Of a stretch of 64,000 nucleotides of DNA, positions 27,932 to 35,772 are shown in pieces (positions within the stretch are counted from its first letter, which is position 1; each line of letters starts with the position of its first letter). The DNA lies in assembly GCA_048499435.1 (NCBI GenBank), contig JASNZW010000003.1, positions 1-64,000 of the forward strand. The letters are read 5' to 3'. The notes under the pieces were generated by a model. That model ran no database searches. It saw only the letters and a list, made by a program, of their open reading frames with translations, and was not told the DNA's origin. The stretch is from DAOTWC01 sp048499435 (lineage in GTDB: Bacteria > Chloroflexota > Anaerolineae > Aggregatilineales > Phototrophicaceae). The position numbers and the translations under genes were made by a program.

Positions 27932-28945
27932 TCACCCCCAGCGCAGCGCGACCGCGCCCCAGGTGTAGCCGCCGCCTGCGCCGGCCAGCACGACCAGATC
28001 GCCCGGCTTGACCCGACCCTGTGCCAGCCCTAACTCCAGCGCCAGCGCCTGATCCACGCTCTGCACGTGGCCGTGATCTTCCAGGTAAACCGACTGTTCG
28101 GGCGTCAGGCCCAGCGTGTCGAGAATCTCAAGCCAGAACGAGCGCTTCATCTGTGAAATACCCAGGAAGTCGATGTCGGCCACCGCCGCGCCGCTGCGCT
28201 CGACGGCCTCGCGAATCGTGCGGACGAAATTCGCCAGCGAGATTTCACCCAGCCGCTCGGACATCCACTCATACTGGTCTACGTCCAGCCGCCCGTAATA
28301 GCCGCCGGGCAGCAGTGGGTCGCCGCTGCCAATGGCTTCCTCAGTCTGCTTGAACAGAATCGTTTCGGACAGGCTGCCATCGGTGAAGTATGACGCGCCC
28401 AGAAGGTGATTGTGCGCCGCGCCGCGCCGTAGCAGCAGCGCGCCCGCGCCAGAGCCGAAGTTGTACATGAAGCGCGCGCGCGGGTTGTGCAGGTTGATGA
28501 GGTCGTTTTCGCGGCTGGCAGCCGCCAGCAGCACGTACTCCAGGCGTTCATCGGCCAGCATCAGGCTGCGGGCGGTGTTGAGCGCGATCACGCCGCTGGC
28601 GCACAGCGCGTACACCTCAAAGCCGTAGCCGTGTACCGCGCCGATGTTGTGCTGGATTTTGCCGGCGGCGTTCCACAGCACATGGTCCTTGAACTCGCTG
28701 CCGTGCGAGATCACAAGGTTGACGCGCTCGCCGGGAACGCCGGCCACCGCCAGCGCGCGTCTGGCGGCCTGCGTTGCCATTGTAGTGATCGTGTCCTCTG
28801 GGCCGGCGAGGTGGCGCTGGTGGATGCCCAGCTTATCGCGCAGCACCTGCTCCGGGATGCCGGTGCGCGCCGCCAGCGCAGCGGCGGTTTCGATCTGTGG
28901 GGGGAAATAGGTTCCCCAGCCTGCCAGCCCAACGGGCACGTTCAT
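27932..28945 (-). CDS. KAS III-like protein with altered catalytic triad
   Basis: A 337-residue thiolase-fold protein. The cysteine is present (VYALCASGVIAL, Cys115). The FabH His position reads LGISQMKRS (Ser264) and the Asn position reads DHGHVQS (His292). It ends AGGGYTWGAVALRW, close to FabH. It is a close paralogue of the protein at 29527-30543 and a more distant one of 24239-25222. Without His and Asn, ordinary malonyl-ACP decarboxylative condensation is unlikely; the actual reaction is unknown. Confidence 0.85.
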   Translation of the reverse strand: MNVPVGLAGWGTYFPPQIETAAALAARTGIPEQVLRDKLGIHQRHLAGPEDTITTMATQAARRALAVAGVPGERVNLVISHGSEFKDHVLWNAAGKIQHNIGAVHGYGFEVYALCASGVIALNTARSLMLADERLEYVLLAAASRENDLINLHNPRARFMYNFGSGAGALLLRRGAAHNHLLGASYFTDGSLSETILFKQTEEAIGSGDPLLPGGYYGRLDVDQYEWMSERLGEISLANFVRTIREAVERSGAAVADIDFLGISQMKRSFWLEILDTLGLTPEQSVYLEDHGHVQSVDQALALELGLAQGRVKPGDLVVLAGAGGGYTWGAVALRWG

Positions 28946-29032
28946 GCCATTTCCTCTGCGACTACCTTACTCTATATCCCCTGCGGCGCGGCCTGCGCCA
29001 GTAACAAATGTCCGCGCAGGACGGGTGTGAAA

Positions 29033-29524
29033 TCACTTTGTCCCTGCTGGCCGCCGCAGCGCGGGCAGGAAACGCCCGGTGCGCGCGCGGTAGGCAGCGT
29101 AGGCCGGGTACACGCGTGCCAGCCAGCTTTCCTCGAAGCGCGCTTTGCCGGCGAAAAAGAGCACCAGCAGCAGCGCGATAACCAGCCCCGCCGGGTGGCC
29201 GTGCGCCAGCGCCGCGCCGCCCGCCGTCAGCATCACACCCAGGTAAATCGGGTGGCGGACGCAGCAGTATGGGCCGCTTTCGACCAGTTGAAGCTGTGGG
29301 TTTGGCGCCGGCGAGATGCTGACCAGCGCCCGGTTAACGCGCAGATGCGTGAGAATGGCGAACGTCGCGATGGCGACGCCGGCCAGCGCCGCCGCCAGGC
29401 CGAGCAGCCGCAGCCACAGCACCTGATCAGGCGGCAGCAGCAGCAGGCTGAAGGCCAGCGCCCCCAGCAGCATAAACTGGACAGCGACCAGCCCCAGCGC
29501 GAGCACCTGGCGGTTGTTGTTCAT
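29033..29524 (-). CDS. Isoprenylcysteine carboxyl methyltransferase / phospholipid N-methyltransferase-like membrane protein
   Basis: A 163-residue membrane protein with about four to five helices and the family core GPYCCVRHPIYLGVML followed by an E-E-x-W/L pattern (KARFEESWLARVYPAYAAY). These enzymes use S-adenosylmethionine at the membrane to methylate lipids, carboxylates or small molecules. It ends 87 bases before the downstream KAS III-like gene and starts two bases after the stop of the upstream one, so it is tied to this operon. A methyl-ester or lipid-methylation step in the pathway is plausible but unproved. Confidence 0.8.
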   Translation of the reverse strand: MNNNRQVLALGLVAVQFMLLGALAFSLLLLPPDQVLWLRLLGLAAALAGVAIATFAILTHLRVNRALVSISPAPNPQLQLVESGPYCCVRHPIYLGVMLTAGGAALAHGHPAGLVIALLLVLFFAGKARFEESWLARVYPAYAAYRARTGRFLPALRRPAGTK

Positions 29525-29526
29525 CG

Positions 29527-30543
29527 TCAGCCCCAGCGCACCGCGATGGCGCTCCAGGTGTAGCCGGTTCCCGCGCCCGCCAGCACAATCAGATCGCCAG
29601 GTTTGATTTTGCCCTGTTCCAGCCCAAGCTGAAGCGCGAGCACCTGATCCACACTTTGGATGTGGCCGTAATCCTGGAGATAGACAGCCTGGTCAGGCGT
29701 CAGGCCGACTTCCTCAAGAATCTGCACGAAGAACGACCGCTTCATGTGCACCAGCCCCAGGAACTTCACATCGGCCAGGCTGGCGCCGCTTTTCTCCACC
29801 GCGTCGCGGATGACGCGGACGAAATTAGGCAGCGAGACCGCGTTGAGGCGTTCGGCCATGTACTCGGCGTTCTGCACGTCGAGCATGCCGTAGATGTCCC
29901 CGTTCACTGCTGGGCCGCCGCCGACAGCCTCCGGCTCGCGGGTGATAATCACCGTCTCCGACAGGCTGCCGTCAGTGAGCGCCGCCGCGCCCAGCACCAG
30001 GTTCTGCCGCGCGCCGCGCTGAAGCAGCATCGCCCCGCCACCCGAACCGAAATTGAACATAAAGCGGGCGCGCTGGTTGCCAGGGCTGACCAGCTCATTT
30101 TCGCGGCTGGCGGCGGCCAGCAGCGCGTATTCCAGGCGTTCGTCGGCCTGCATCATGCTGCGCGCGACGTTGAGGGCAATCGGCGCGCCGGCGCACAGCG
30201 CGTAGACCTCAAATGCGAAAGCGTTCACAGCGCCGATGTTGTGCTGGATTTTGCCAGCGGCGTTCCACACAACGTGGTCCTTAAACTCGCTGCCGTGCGA
30301 AATGACCATGCCGATGCGCTCCGGCGCGATGCCGGCCATCATGACAGCGCGCTGGGCGGCGTGGGTCGCCATCGCGCTGATCGTGTCCTCCGGCCCGGCG
30401 ACATGCCGCTGGCGCAGGCCCATTTTAGTTTCGATCACGTCGGCGGGGATGCCAGTCGGCCCGGCCAGCTCAGCGGCGGTTTCGACGCGCGCAGGGAAAT
30501 AGGTGCCGAAGCCGGCGATGCCAATGGGGATGTCGTTCATCAT
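29527..30543 (-). CDS. KAS III-like protein with altered catalytic triad
   Basis: About 338 residues from the ATG at 30543 (MMNDIPIGIAGFGTYFP); a GTG at 30576 is possible but adds a non-family extension. Cysteine kept in VYALCAGAPIAL. The FabH His position is Val, with His one residue later (GLVHMKRS), and the Asn position is His (DYGHIQS). First gene of the 13.5-kb minus-strand operon, divergent from the GH1 gene. Confidence 0.85.
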   Translation of the reverse strand: MMNDIPIGIAGFGTYFPARVETAAELAGPTGIPADVIETKMGLRQRHVAGPEDTISAMATHAAQRAVMMAGIAPERIGMVISHGSEFKDHVVWNAAGKIQHNIGAVNAFAFEVYALCAGAPIALNVARSMMQADERLEYALLAAASRENELVSPGNQRARFMFNFGSGGGAMLLQRGARQNLVLGAAALTDGSLSETVIITREPEAVGGGPAVNGDIYGMLDVQNAEYMAERLNAVSLPNFVRVIRDAVEKSGASLADVKFLGLVHMKRSFFVQILEEVGLTPDQAVYLQDYGHIQSVDQVLALQLGLEQGKIKPGDLIVLAGAGTGYTWSAIAVRWG

Positions 30544-30760
30544 AGGCGGTTCGTTATCTCCACAGCGCGGACACACTAAGCAGCATTATACCGCCTGCTG
30601 GCGCGCTTGCGCACGCCTGCCGGGTTGGGTGATGGACATAACCAGCGGCGCGTTATACGTGTCACTGTTACAATGCCAATGGATGCCAGTATCATCCAGA
30701 CACATCTTTTCCGTGTTTGCGCTGCCCGGTTCGCGCGGTGTGTTTATCAGGAGGGCTGAC

Positions 30761-32140
30761 ATGGGTTTTCCGCAAGGATTCGTTTGGGGCGCGGCGTCGG
30801 CATCATACCAGGTTGAAGGCGCAGCCTATGAGGACGGCAAGGGCCTGTCCGTGTGGGATATGTTCGCGCACGAGCCGGGGCGTATCTACAACAACCACAC
30901 CGGCGATGTCGCCTGCGATCACTATCACCGCTATGAGGAAGACGTGGCGCTGATGCGCGCGATCGGCCTTCAGGCGTACCGCTTTTCGATAAGCTGGCCG
31001 CGTGTGCTGCCTGCTGGCAGGGGCGCGGTCAGCGCCGCCGGCCTGGATTTCTACGACCGCCTGGTGGATGCGCTGCTGGCGGCGGATATCGCGCCATACG
31101 TGACGCTGTTCCACTGGGACTACCCCTATGAGCTGTACTGTCAGGGCGGCTGGCTGAACCGTGAGTCGTCGGACTGGTTCGCGGACTACGCCGCCCTGGT
31201 GGCTGGCAGGCTGGGCGACCGCGTGAAACACTGGATCACGCTCAATGAGCATTCTGTGTTTACGCTGCTGGGCCACCAGACCGGCGAACACGCGCCCGGC
31301 GAGCGCTGGAGCCAGCCCAAACTGCTGCGCATCGCCCATCACGCGCTGCTGGCGCACGGCAAAGGCGTGCAGGCGATCCGCGCGGCGGCGGCGCAGCCGG
31401 TGCAGGTCGGCGCTGCGCCAGCCGGCACGATAACCATTCCTGCCAGCGCGGCGGCACAGGATATTGAGGCGGCGCGGCAGGCGATGTTCAGCGTTAAGAC
31501 CAACGGCCTGTGGAGCCATACCTGGTGGATGGACCCCAGCATTCTGGGGCACTACCCGGCGGACGGGCTGGCGCTCTACGAGCAGGATATGCCGGAGATC
31601 AGGCCCGGCGACCTGGAAACCATTTGCCAGCCGCTTGACTTTTACGGCGTCAACATTTATCACGGGGCGCCGGTGCGCGCCGGCGCGGACGGCAAACCAG
31701 AAGAAATTCCGGGCGCGGCGGGCGAGCCGATGACGGCCTTCCCCTGGACGGTCTCGCCTGAGTCGCTCTACTGGGGGCCGCGCTTCCTGTATGAGCGCTA
31801 CCGCCTGCCGATCATCATCACCGAGAACGGCCTCACGAACCCGGACTGGGTCGCGCTTGACGGCAAAGTTCATGACCCGCAGCGGATTGATTTCACGGCC
31901 CGTTACCTTGCCAGCTACCGCCGGGCCGGCGACGACGGTGTTGATATCAGGGGCTACTTCCACTGGTCCATCATGGATAACTTCGAATGGGGTTACGGGA
32001 TGCGCTACCGGTTTGGCCTGATCCATGTGGATTACACTACGCAGAAGCGCACGCTCAAGGATTCCGCCTATTGGTATCGCGACGTGATCGCCAGCGGCGG
32101 CGCGCGGCTTACGGGGCCGGCTGAGGCCGTTTCTGGCTAG
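30761..32140 (+). CDS. Glycoside hydrolase family 1 (beta-glucosidase type)
   Basis: 459 residues, the usual length. Start at ATG 30761 (MGFPQGFVWGAASASYQVEG) with CAGGAGGG upstream; the longer frame from 30503 is not coding. Acid/base glutamate in ITLNEHS (Glu163; the usual Pro after Glu is His here) and nucleophile in IIITENG (Glu355). No signal peptide, so it acts in the cytoplasm on imported disaccharides or aryl glycosides. It leads into the methyltransferase and corrinoid genes. Confidence 0.95.
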   Translation: MGFPQGFVWGAASASYQVEGAAYEDGKGLSVWDMFAHEPGRIYNNHTGDVACDHYHRYEEDVALMRAIGLQAYRFSISWPRVLPAGRGAVSAAGLDFYDRLVDALLAADIAPYVTLFHWDYPYELYCQGGWLNRESSDWFADYAALVAGRLGDRVKHWITLNEHSVFTLLGHQTGEHAPGERWSQPKLLRIAHHALLAHGKGVQAIRAAAAQPVQVGAAPAGTITIPASAAAQDIEAARQAMFSVKTNGLWSHTWWMDPSILGHYPADGLALYEQDMPEIRPGDLETICQPLDFYGVNIYHGAPVRAGADGKPEEIPGAAGEPMTAFPWTVSPESLYWGPRFLYERYRLPIIITENGLTNPDWVALDGKVHDPQRIDFTARYLASYRRAGDDGVDIRGYFHWSIMDNFEWGYGMRYRFGLIHVDYTTQKRTLKDSAYWYRDVIASGGARLTGPAEAVSG

Positions 32141-32172
32141 CGGCTTGTGTGTGATTAGAGGGGTGACTGTAG

Positions 32173-33183
32173 ATGAATGCGTTTGAGCGGATGACCCGGC
32201 GGATACGCGGCGAGCCTGTCGACCGCCCGCCTAACTTTGACATCATGATGCAGTTCGCCGCGCACTACAGCGGCCTGCCGCTGTCGCGCTATTATCAGGA
32301 TCACCGGGCGCTGGTTCAGGCTAATCTGGCGGTGCTGCACGACTTCGACCTTGATATCGTCCAGGCTATCTCTGACCCGTATCGCGAGACGGCAGATTTT
32401 GGCGCGCAGATCGAGTTCCCGGAGGACAGCCTGCCGGTTTCAAAGGTGCATCTGCTGGCCGACCCGGCAGACCTCAGCCGGCTGAAAGCGCCGGACCCGG
32501 CTTCCGGGCGGCGCATGAGCGACCGGCTGGAGGCGATCCGCCTTTTTCGGCAGGAAGTGGGCGGTGAAGTGCCGATCATGGGGTGGGTGGAGGGCGCGCT
32601 GGCCGAAGCCGCCGACCTGCGCGGCGTAACTAACCTGATGACCGACCTGTACGACCGGCCAGAATGGGTTGAGGAACTGCTGGAAATCTGCACAGAGGTC
32701 GGGATTGCCTTTGCGCGGGCGCAGATTGACGCCGGGGCCGACATCATTGGCCTGGGCGACGCCGTCGCTTCGCAGATCGCGCCGCGCCTGTACGCGCGCT
32801 ACGCGCTGCCCTACGAACAGCGCATCTTCGCGGCTGTGCGCGAGACGGGCGCGCTGGCGCGGCTGCACATCTGCGGCAACACGTCACGGATCGTTGACCA
32901 GATGGCTCTTAGCGGCGCTGACATCATTGACGTTGACTGGATGGTGGATATGCAGATGGCCGCGCGGGCCTTCGGCGAGATCGCGATTTGCGGCAATTTC
33001 GACCCGGTGGCTGTCATGCTGCAAAGCACGCCCGCCGACGTTTACGCGGCCACGCTGACCTGCATGCGCCAGGGCGGCGCGCGGGCGATCAGCGCCGCGG
33101 GCTGCGAGATTCCCGACGGCACGCCGCACGATAACCTGCGGGCGCAGGCGCGCGCGCTGCGCGATTTTGGCGCGGCGCGCTGA
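32173..33183 (+). CDS. Uroporphyrinogen decarboxylase-family methyltransferase (MtaA/MtbA-like)
   Basis: A 336-residue TIM-barrel protein of the UroD superfamily. The zinc ligands of the corrinoid methyltransferase branch are present: H232-x-C234 in LHICGNT and C311 in AAGCEIP. True UroD enzymes lack this set. It would move a methyl group between a corrinoid protein and a thiol or other acceptor. GAGGGG precedes the ATG. The corrinoid-protein gene follows after 58 bases, supporting this role over haem synthesis. Confidence 0.88.
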   Translation: MNAFERMTRRIRGEPVDRPPNFDIMMQFAAHYSGLPLSRYYQDHRALVQANLAVLHDFDLDIVQAISDPYRETADFGAQIEFPEDSLPVSKVHLLADPADLSRLKAPDPASGRRMSDRLEAIRLFRQEVGGEVPIMGWVEGALAEAADLRGVTNLMTDLYDRPEWVEELLEICTEVGIAFARAQIDAGADIIGLGDAVASQIAPRLYARYALPYEQRIFAAVRETGALARLHICGNTSRIVDQMALSGADIIDVDWMVDMQMAARAFGEIAICGNFDPVAVMLQSTPADVYAATLTCMRQGGARAISAAGCEIPDGTPHDNLRAQARALRDFGAAR

Positions 33184-33241
33184 CTGTGTGGCAGAATAGA
33201 TTACAGCGTATACCGACTTTGGCGCAGAGGCAGGCAACCAC

Positions 33242-33877
33242 ATGGACTCCATACTGCAGGATATCTACAACAGCGTTTTGGAAGGCAGGGCGAAAGTTGC
33301 GCCGGTTAAGGTCCAGGAAGCGCTGGACAGCGGCATCAGCGCGGTTCAGATCCTCAACGAGGGCATGATCCGGGCGATGGCTGAGGTGGGCCGCCTCTAT
33401 GAAGAGGGCGAGTATTTTGTGCCAGAGATGCTGATTGCCGCCCGCGCCATGAAAGAAGGGCTGGCGGTGCTCAGGCCGCACCTGCTGCGGGCCGATGTGA
33501 AGTCGGTGGGCAAGGTAGCGGCTGGCACCGTCCAGGGCGACCTGCACGATATCGGCAAAAACCTGGTGGCGCTGATGCTGGAGGGTGCCGGTTTCGAGAT
33601 TGTGGACCTGGGCGTGGACGTGTCGGCTGAGCGCTTCATCGCGGCGGTGCAGGAACACAATGTCGATATCATCGCCATGTCGGCGCTGCTGACGACCACG
33701 ATGTCGCACATGAAGGACACGGTTGAGGCGCTGAAAGCTGCCGGCCTGCGCGACAAAGTTAAAGTGATGATTGGCGGCGCGCCGGTCACGCAGTCTTATG
33801 CCAATGAGGTGGGCGCGGACGGTTACGCGCCGGACGCCAGCCAGGCGGTCGCGCTGGCTAAGTCGCTTATTGCGTGA
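33242..33877 (+). CDS. Corrinoid (B12-binding) methyltransferase protein, MtaC/MtbC-like
   Basis: A 211-residue protein with an N-terminal four-helix cap (residues 1-85) and a Rossmann B12-binding domain. D100-L-H102-D-I-G supplies the lower-ligand His, with GVDVS and MSALLTTTM as usual. It carries a methyl group on cobalamin between a substrate methyltransferase and the UroD-type partner. No MtaB/MtgB-type substrate-specific methyltransferase or reductive activator is nearby, so the methyl donor cannot be named. Confidence 0.92.
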   Translation: MDSILQDIYNSVLEGRAKVAPVKVQEALDSGISAVQILNEGMIRAMAEVGRLYEEGEYFVPEMLIAARAMKEGLAVLRPHLLRADVKSVGKVAAGTVQGDLHDIGKNLVALMLEGAGFEIVDLGVDVSAERFIAAVQEHNVDIIAMSALLTTTMSHMKDTVEALKAAGLRDKVKVMIGGAPVTQSYANEVGADGYAPDASQAVALAKSLIA

Positions 33878-33886
33878 CGACGGGCG

Positions 33887-35041
33887 TTACAGCGCCGCCG
33901 TCAGAACAGCGGCCAGCTCGTCGTCTGTAAGGACAATTGGGTTCGCTTTCATACTGCTGGCGCGCGCGCTGGCTTCGATAATCGCGGGGAAGTCCGCAGG
34001 CGTAACGCCATGCTGGCGCAGCGGCGGTATGTTCAGGTCTGCCAGCAGCGTGTGCAGCCAGGCAGCGGCGTCATCGGCGCGCGCGCCGGCGCTGCCGGTG
34101 AGCAGGCGCGCGATTTCATCATAGCGTGCCAGCGCCGGGTTTTGCGGCTGGCGCTGCCGCAGCGCGCGGATGTTGGCCGCCGTCACATGCGGCAGCAGCG
34201 CGGCGCACAGCGCGCCGTGCGCCGCGTGAAACATGCCGCCCAGCGGCCCGGCAAACCCGTGAACCGCCCCCAGGCCCGCGTTCGCCAGCGCCAGCCCGCC
34301 GAACAGGCTGGTCAGCGCCATCGCTGCGCGGGCGTCAGCGTCGCCGCCGTCGGCGTAGGCGCGGCGCAGCGCGTGCGCGCCTGACGCGATGCCTTCGCGG
34401 CATAACGCATCGCTCAGCGGGTTGGCGCGCACCGACACGAACGGTTCGATCACCTGCGTCAGCGCGTCCATGCCTGTGCTGGCCGTGATCTCCGGCGGGA
34501 CGGAATGCGTCAGCTCCGGGTCGATCAGCGCCACGCGCGGCAGCAGCAGCGGGCTGCGCAGGCTGACCTTAACGCGGTGTTCAGGCGCTTCCAGCACAGC
34601 GTTGCGCGTGACCTCTGCGCCGGTCCCGGCGGTGGTGGGGATGGCCAGGACGGGCAGCGGCGCGCTGACGAGCGGTTGCCCGCGGCCGATAACTTCCAGA
34701 TAATCAAGTGGGCTGCCGGGGTTGGTCGCCAGCGCCGCGATGGCCTTGCCGGTGTCCAGCACGCTGCCGCCGCCGATAGCGATCACCAGGTCGCAGCCTG
34801 CGGCCCTGGCCTGGTCCGCGCCGCTGACCGCCAGATCAACGGTCGGCTCGCCCTGAACGGCGAAGCGCACGTGCTGGACGCGGTGTTCTGTCAGCATGTC
34901 GAACAAAGGCTGCGCGCGCTGGCTGGCCGCGCCTGCGATGACCAGCGCGCGCGTGCCCAGGCTGGCCGCCAGCGCGCCGGCGTCGCGCCGTTTCCCTGGC
35001 CCGAAGACGATGCGACCGGCGGTTGCAAATTCAAACGACAT
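33887..35041 (-). CDS. Iron-containing alcohol dehydrogenase family protein
   Basis: A 384-residue group III dehydrogenase: GGGSVLDTGK (residues 90-99) binds NAD(P). Metal-ligand positions are Asp192 (GMDALTQVIE), His261 (AVHGFAGPLGG) and His275 (HAAHGALC), but the second ligand, usually His in DALTHxIE, is Gln196. This resembles the maleylacetate reductase side of the family and may change or remove metal dependence. Convergent with the corrinoid-protein gene, nine bases apart. Substrate unknown. Confidence 0.88.
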   Translation of the reverse strand: MSFEFATAGRIVFGPGKRRDAGALAASLGTRALVIAGAASQRAQPLFDMLTEHRVQHVRFAVQGEPTVDLAVSGADQARAAGCDLVIAIGGGSVLDTGKAIAALATNPGSPLDYLEVIGRGQPLVSAPLPVLAIPTTAGTGAEVTRNAVLEAPEHRVKVSLRSPLLLPRVALIDPELTHSVPPEITASTGMDALTQVIEPFVSVRANPLSDALCREGIASGAHALRRAYADGGDADARAAMALTSLFGGLALANAGLGAVHGFAGPLGGMFHAAHGALCAALLPHVTAANIRALRQRQPQNPALARYDEIARLLTGSAGARADDAAAWLHTLLADLNIPPLRQHGVTPADFPAIIEASARASSMKANPIVLTDDELAAVLTAAL

Positions 35042-35127
35042 GGCTGTCCCTCTGGCGGGTGGTATGGCGGCTTATTTTACGCCTGGCGTGCGCCGGGCAC
35101 AAATAGCGCCTGTGTGCGCGGCGGTGT

Positions 35128-35649
35128 TCAACCGCTGTTATCGAAACGCCAGCGGGTCGCCGTGTTGGGGAAGTCGCTTTCCAGCCAGGCGAAGACCGTG
35201 TGCGGCCTGAGTATAAACCAGATAGAGCCGGGTTCGTGGGGGTCCGGTTTGTACGGCGGATACTTGGCTGCGTAAACAGCGGCGACCTGCGCCAGCAGCG
35301 CTGTGTCGGTTAGCTCAGCCAGCACACCCTCCAGAATGACGACTTCATCGCCGCTTTCGAGGTGCACAACCGCTTCCGGGCTGTGTATGAGGTTGCGCGC
35401 CTTGCGCGACTGCCGGCCCGTGCCGAAGCAGAGCGCGCCGCTGGCCCAGACGCCCCACACCGGCGCGGCGTGCGGGCGGCCGTCGGGGCGCGTCGAGCAG
35501 ACCCAGTAGCTGTGCGACCGGGATAGCTGGTCAACAACCCATTCCCAGGCCATCAAACCGGCGCTGCCAGCGGCGATGCCGTAATCCTGCATCTGTGGCC
35601 GGTCTGGCTGGGGGGGCGCTGCCTGCTGCTGACCGTTAAGGTCGGACAT
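35128..35649 (-). CDS. Pyridoxamine 5'-phosphate oxidase-like flavin-binding protein
   Basis: A 173-residue split-barrel protein: YWVCSTRPDGRPHAAPVWGVW, then KARNLIHSPEAVVHLESGDEVVILEGV and a C-terminal FAWLESDFPNTATRWRF. Such proteins bind FMN or F420 and include reductases and haem-degrading or stress proteins; true PdxH features are lacking. GGAGG lies seven bases before the ATG. Confidence 0.82.
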   Translation of the reverse strand: MSDLNGQQQAAPPQPDRPQMQDYGIAAGSAGLMAWEWVVDQLSRSHSYWVCSTRPDGRPHAAPVWGVWASGALCFGTGRQSRKARNLIHSPEAVVHLESGDEVVILEGVLAELTDTALLAQVAAVYAAKYPPYKPDPHEPGSIWFILRPHTVFAWLESDFPNTATRWRFDNSG

Positions 35650-35716
35650 TTCTCAGCCTCCACGCTGTGTATACGGGGGCGCTAGTTTAGCAGGCCGCCG
35701 CGCCAGCGGTAAAGCT

Positions 35717-35751
35717 GAAATGCCCGCCGCACGCCCGCCGGCGGGCATTTC
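35717..35751 (-). terminator. Long hairpin after glmS
   Basis: GAAATGCCCGCC and GGCGGGCATTTC form a perfect 12-bp stem with an 11-base loop, 22 bases past the glmS stop. There is no long U-tract, so it may be a stabilising 3' stem or a weak terminator. Confidence 0.6.
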
Positions 35752-35772
35752 GGGGACAGCGTGCGGCGCGCG

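Noticed and set aside
22174..30543. Polyketide or polyunsaturated fatty acid biosynthetic cluster
   Set aside because: No acyl carrier protein, KAS I/II, ketoreductase or PKS module is present; the importer and CoA ligases point to exogenous acids instead.
32173..33183. hemE (uroporphyrinogen decarboxylase of haem synthesis)
   Set aside because: It carries the HxC...C zinc site of corrinoid methyltransferases and sits next to a corrinoid protein; no haem genes are nearby.
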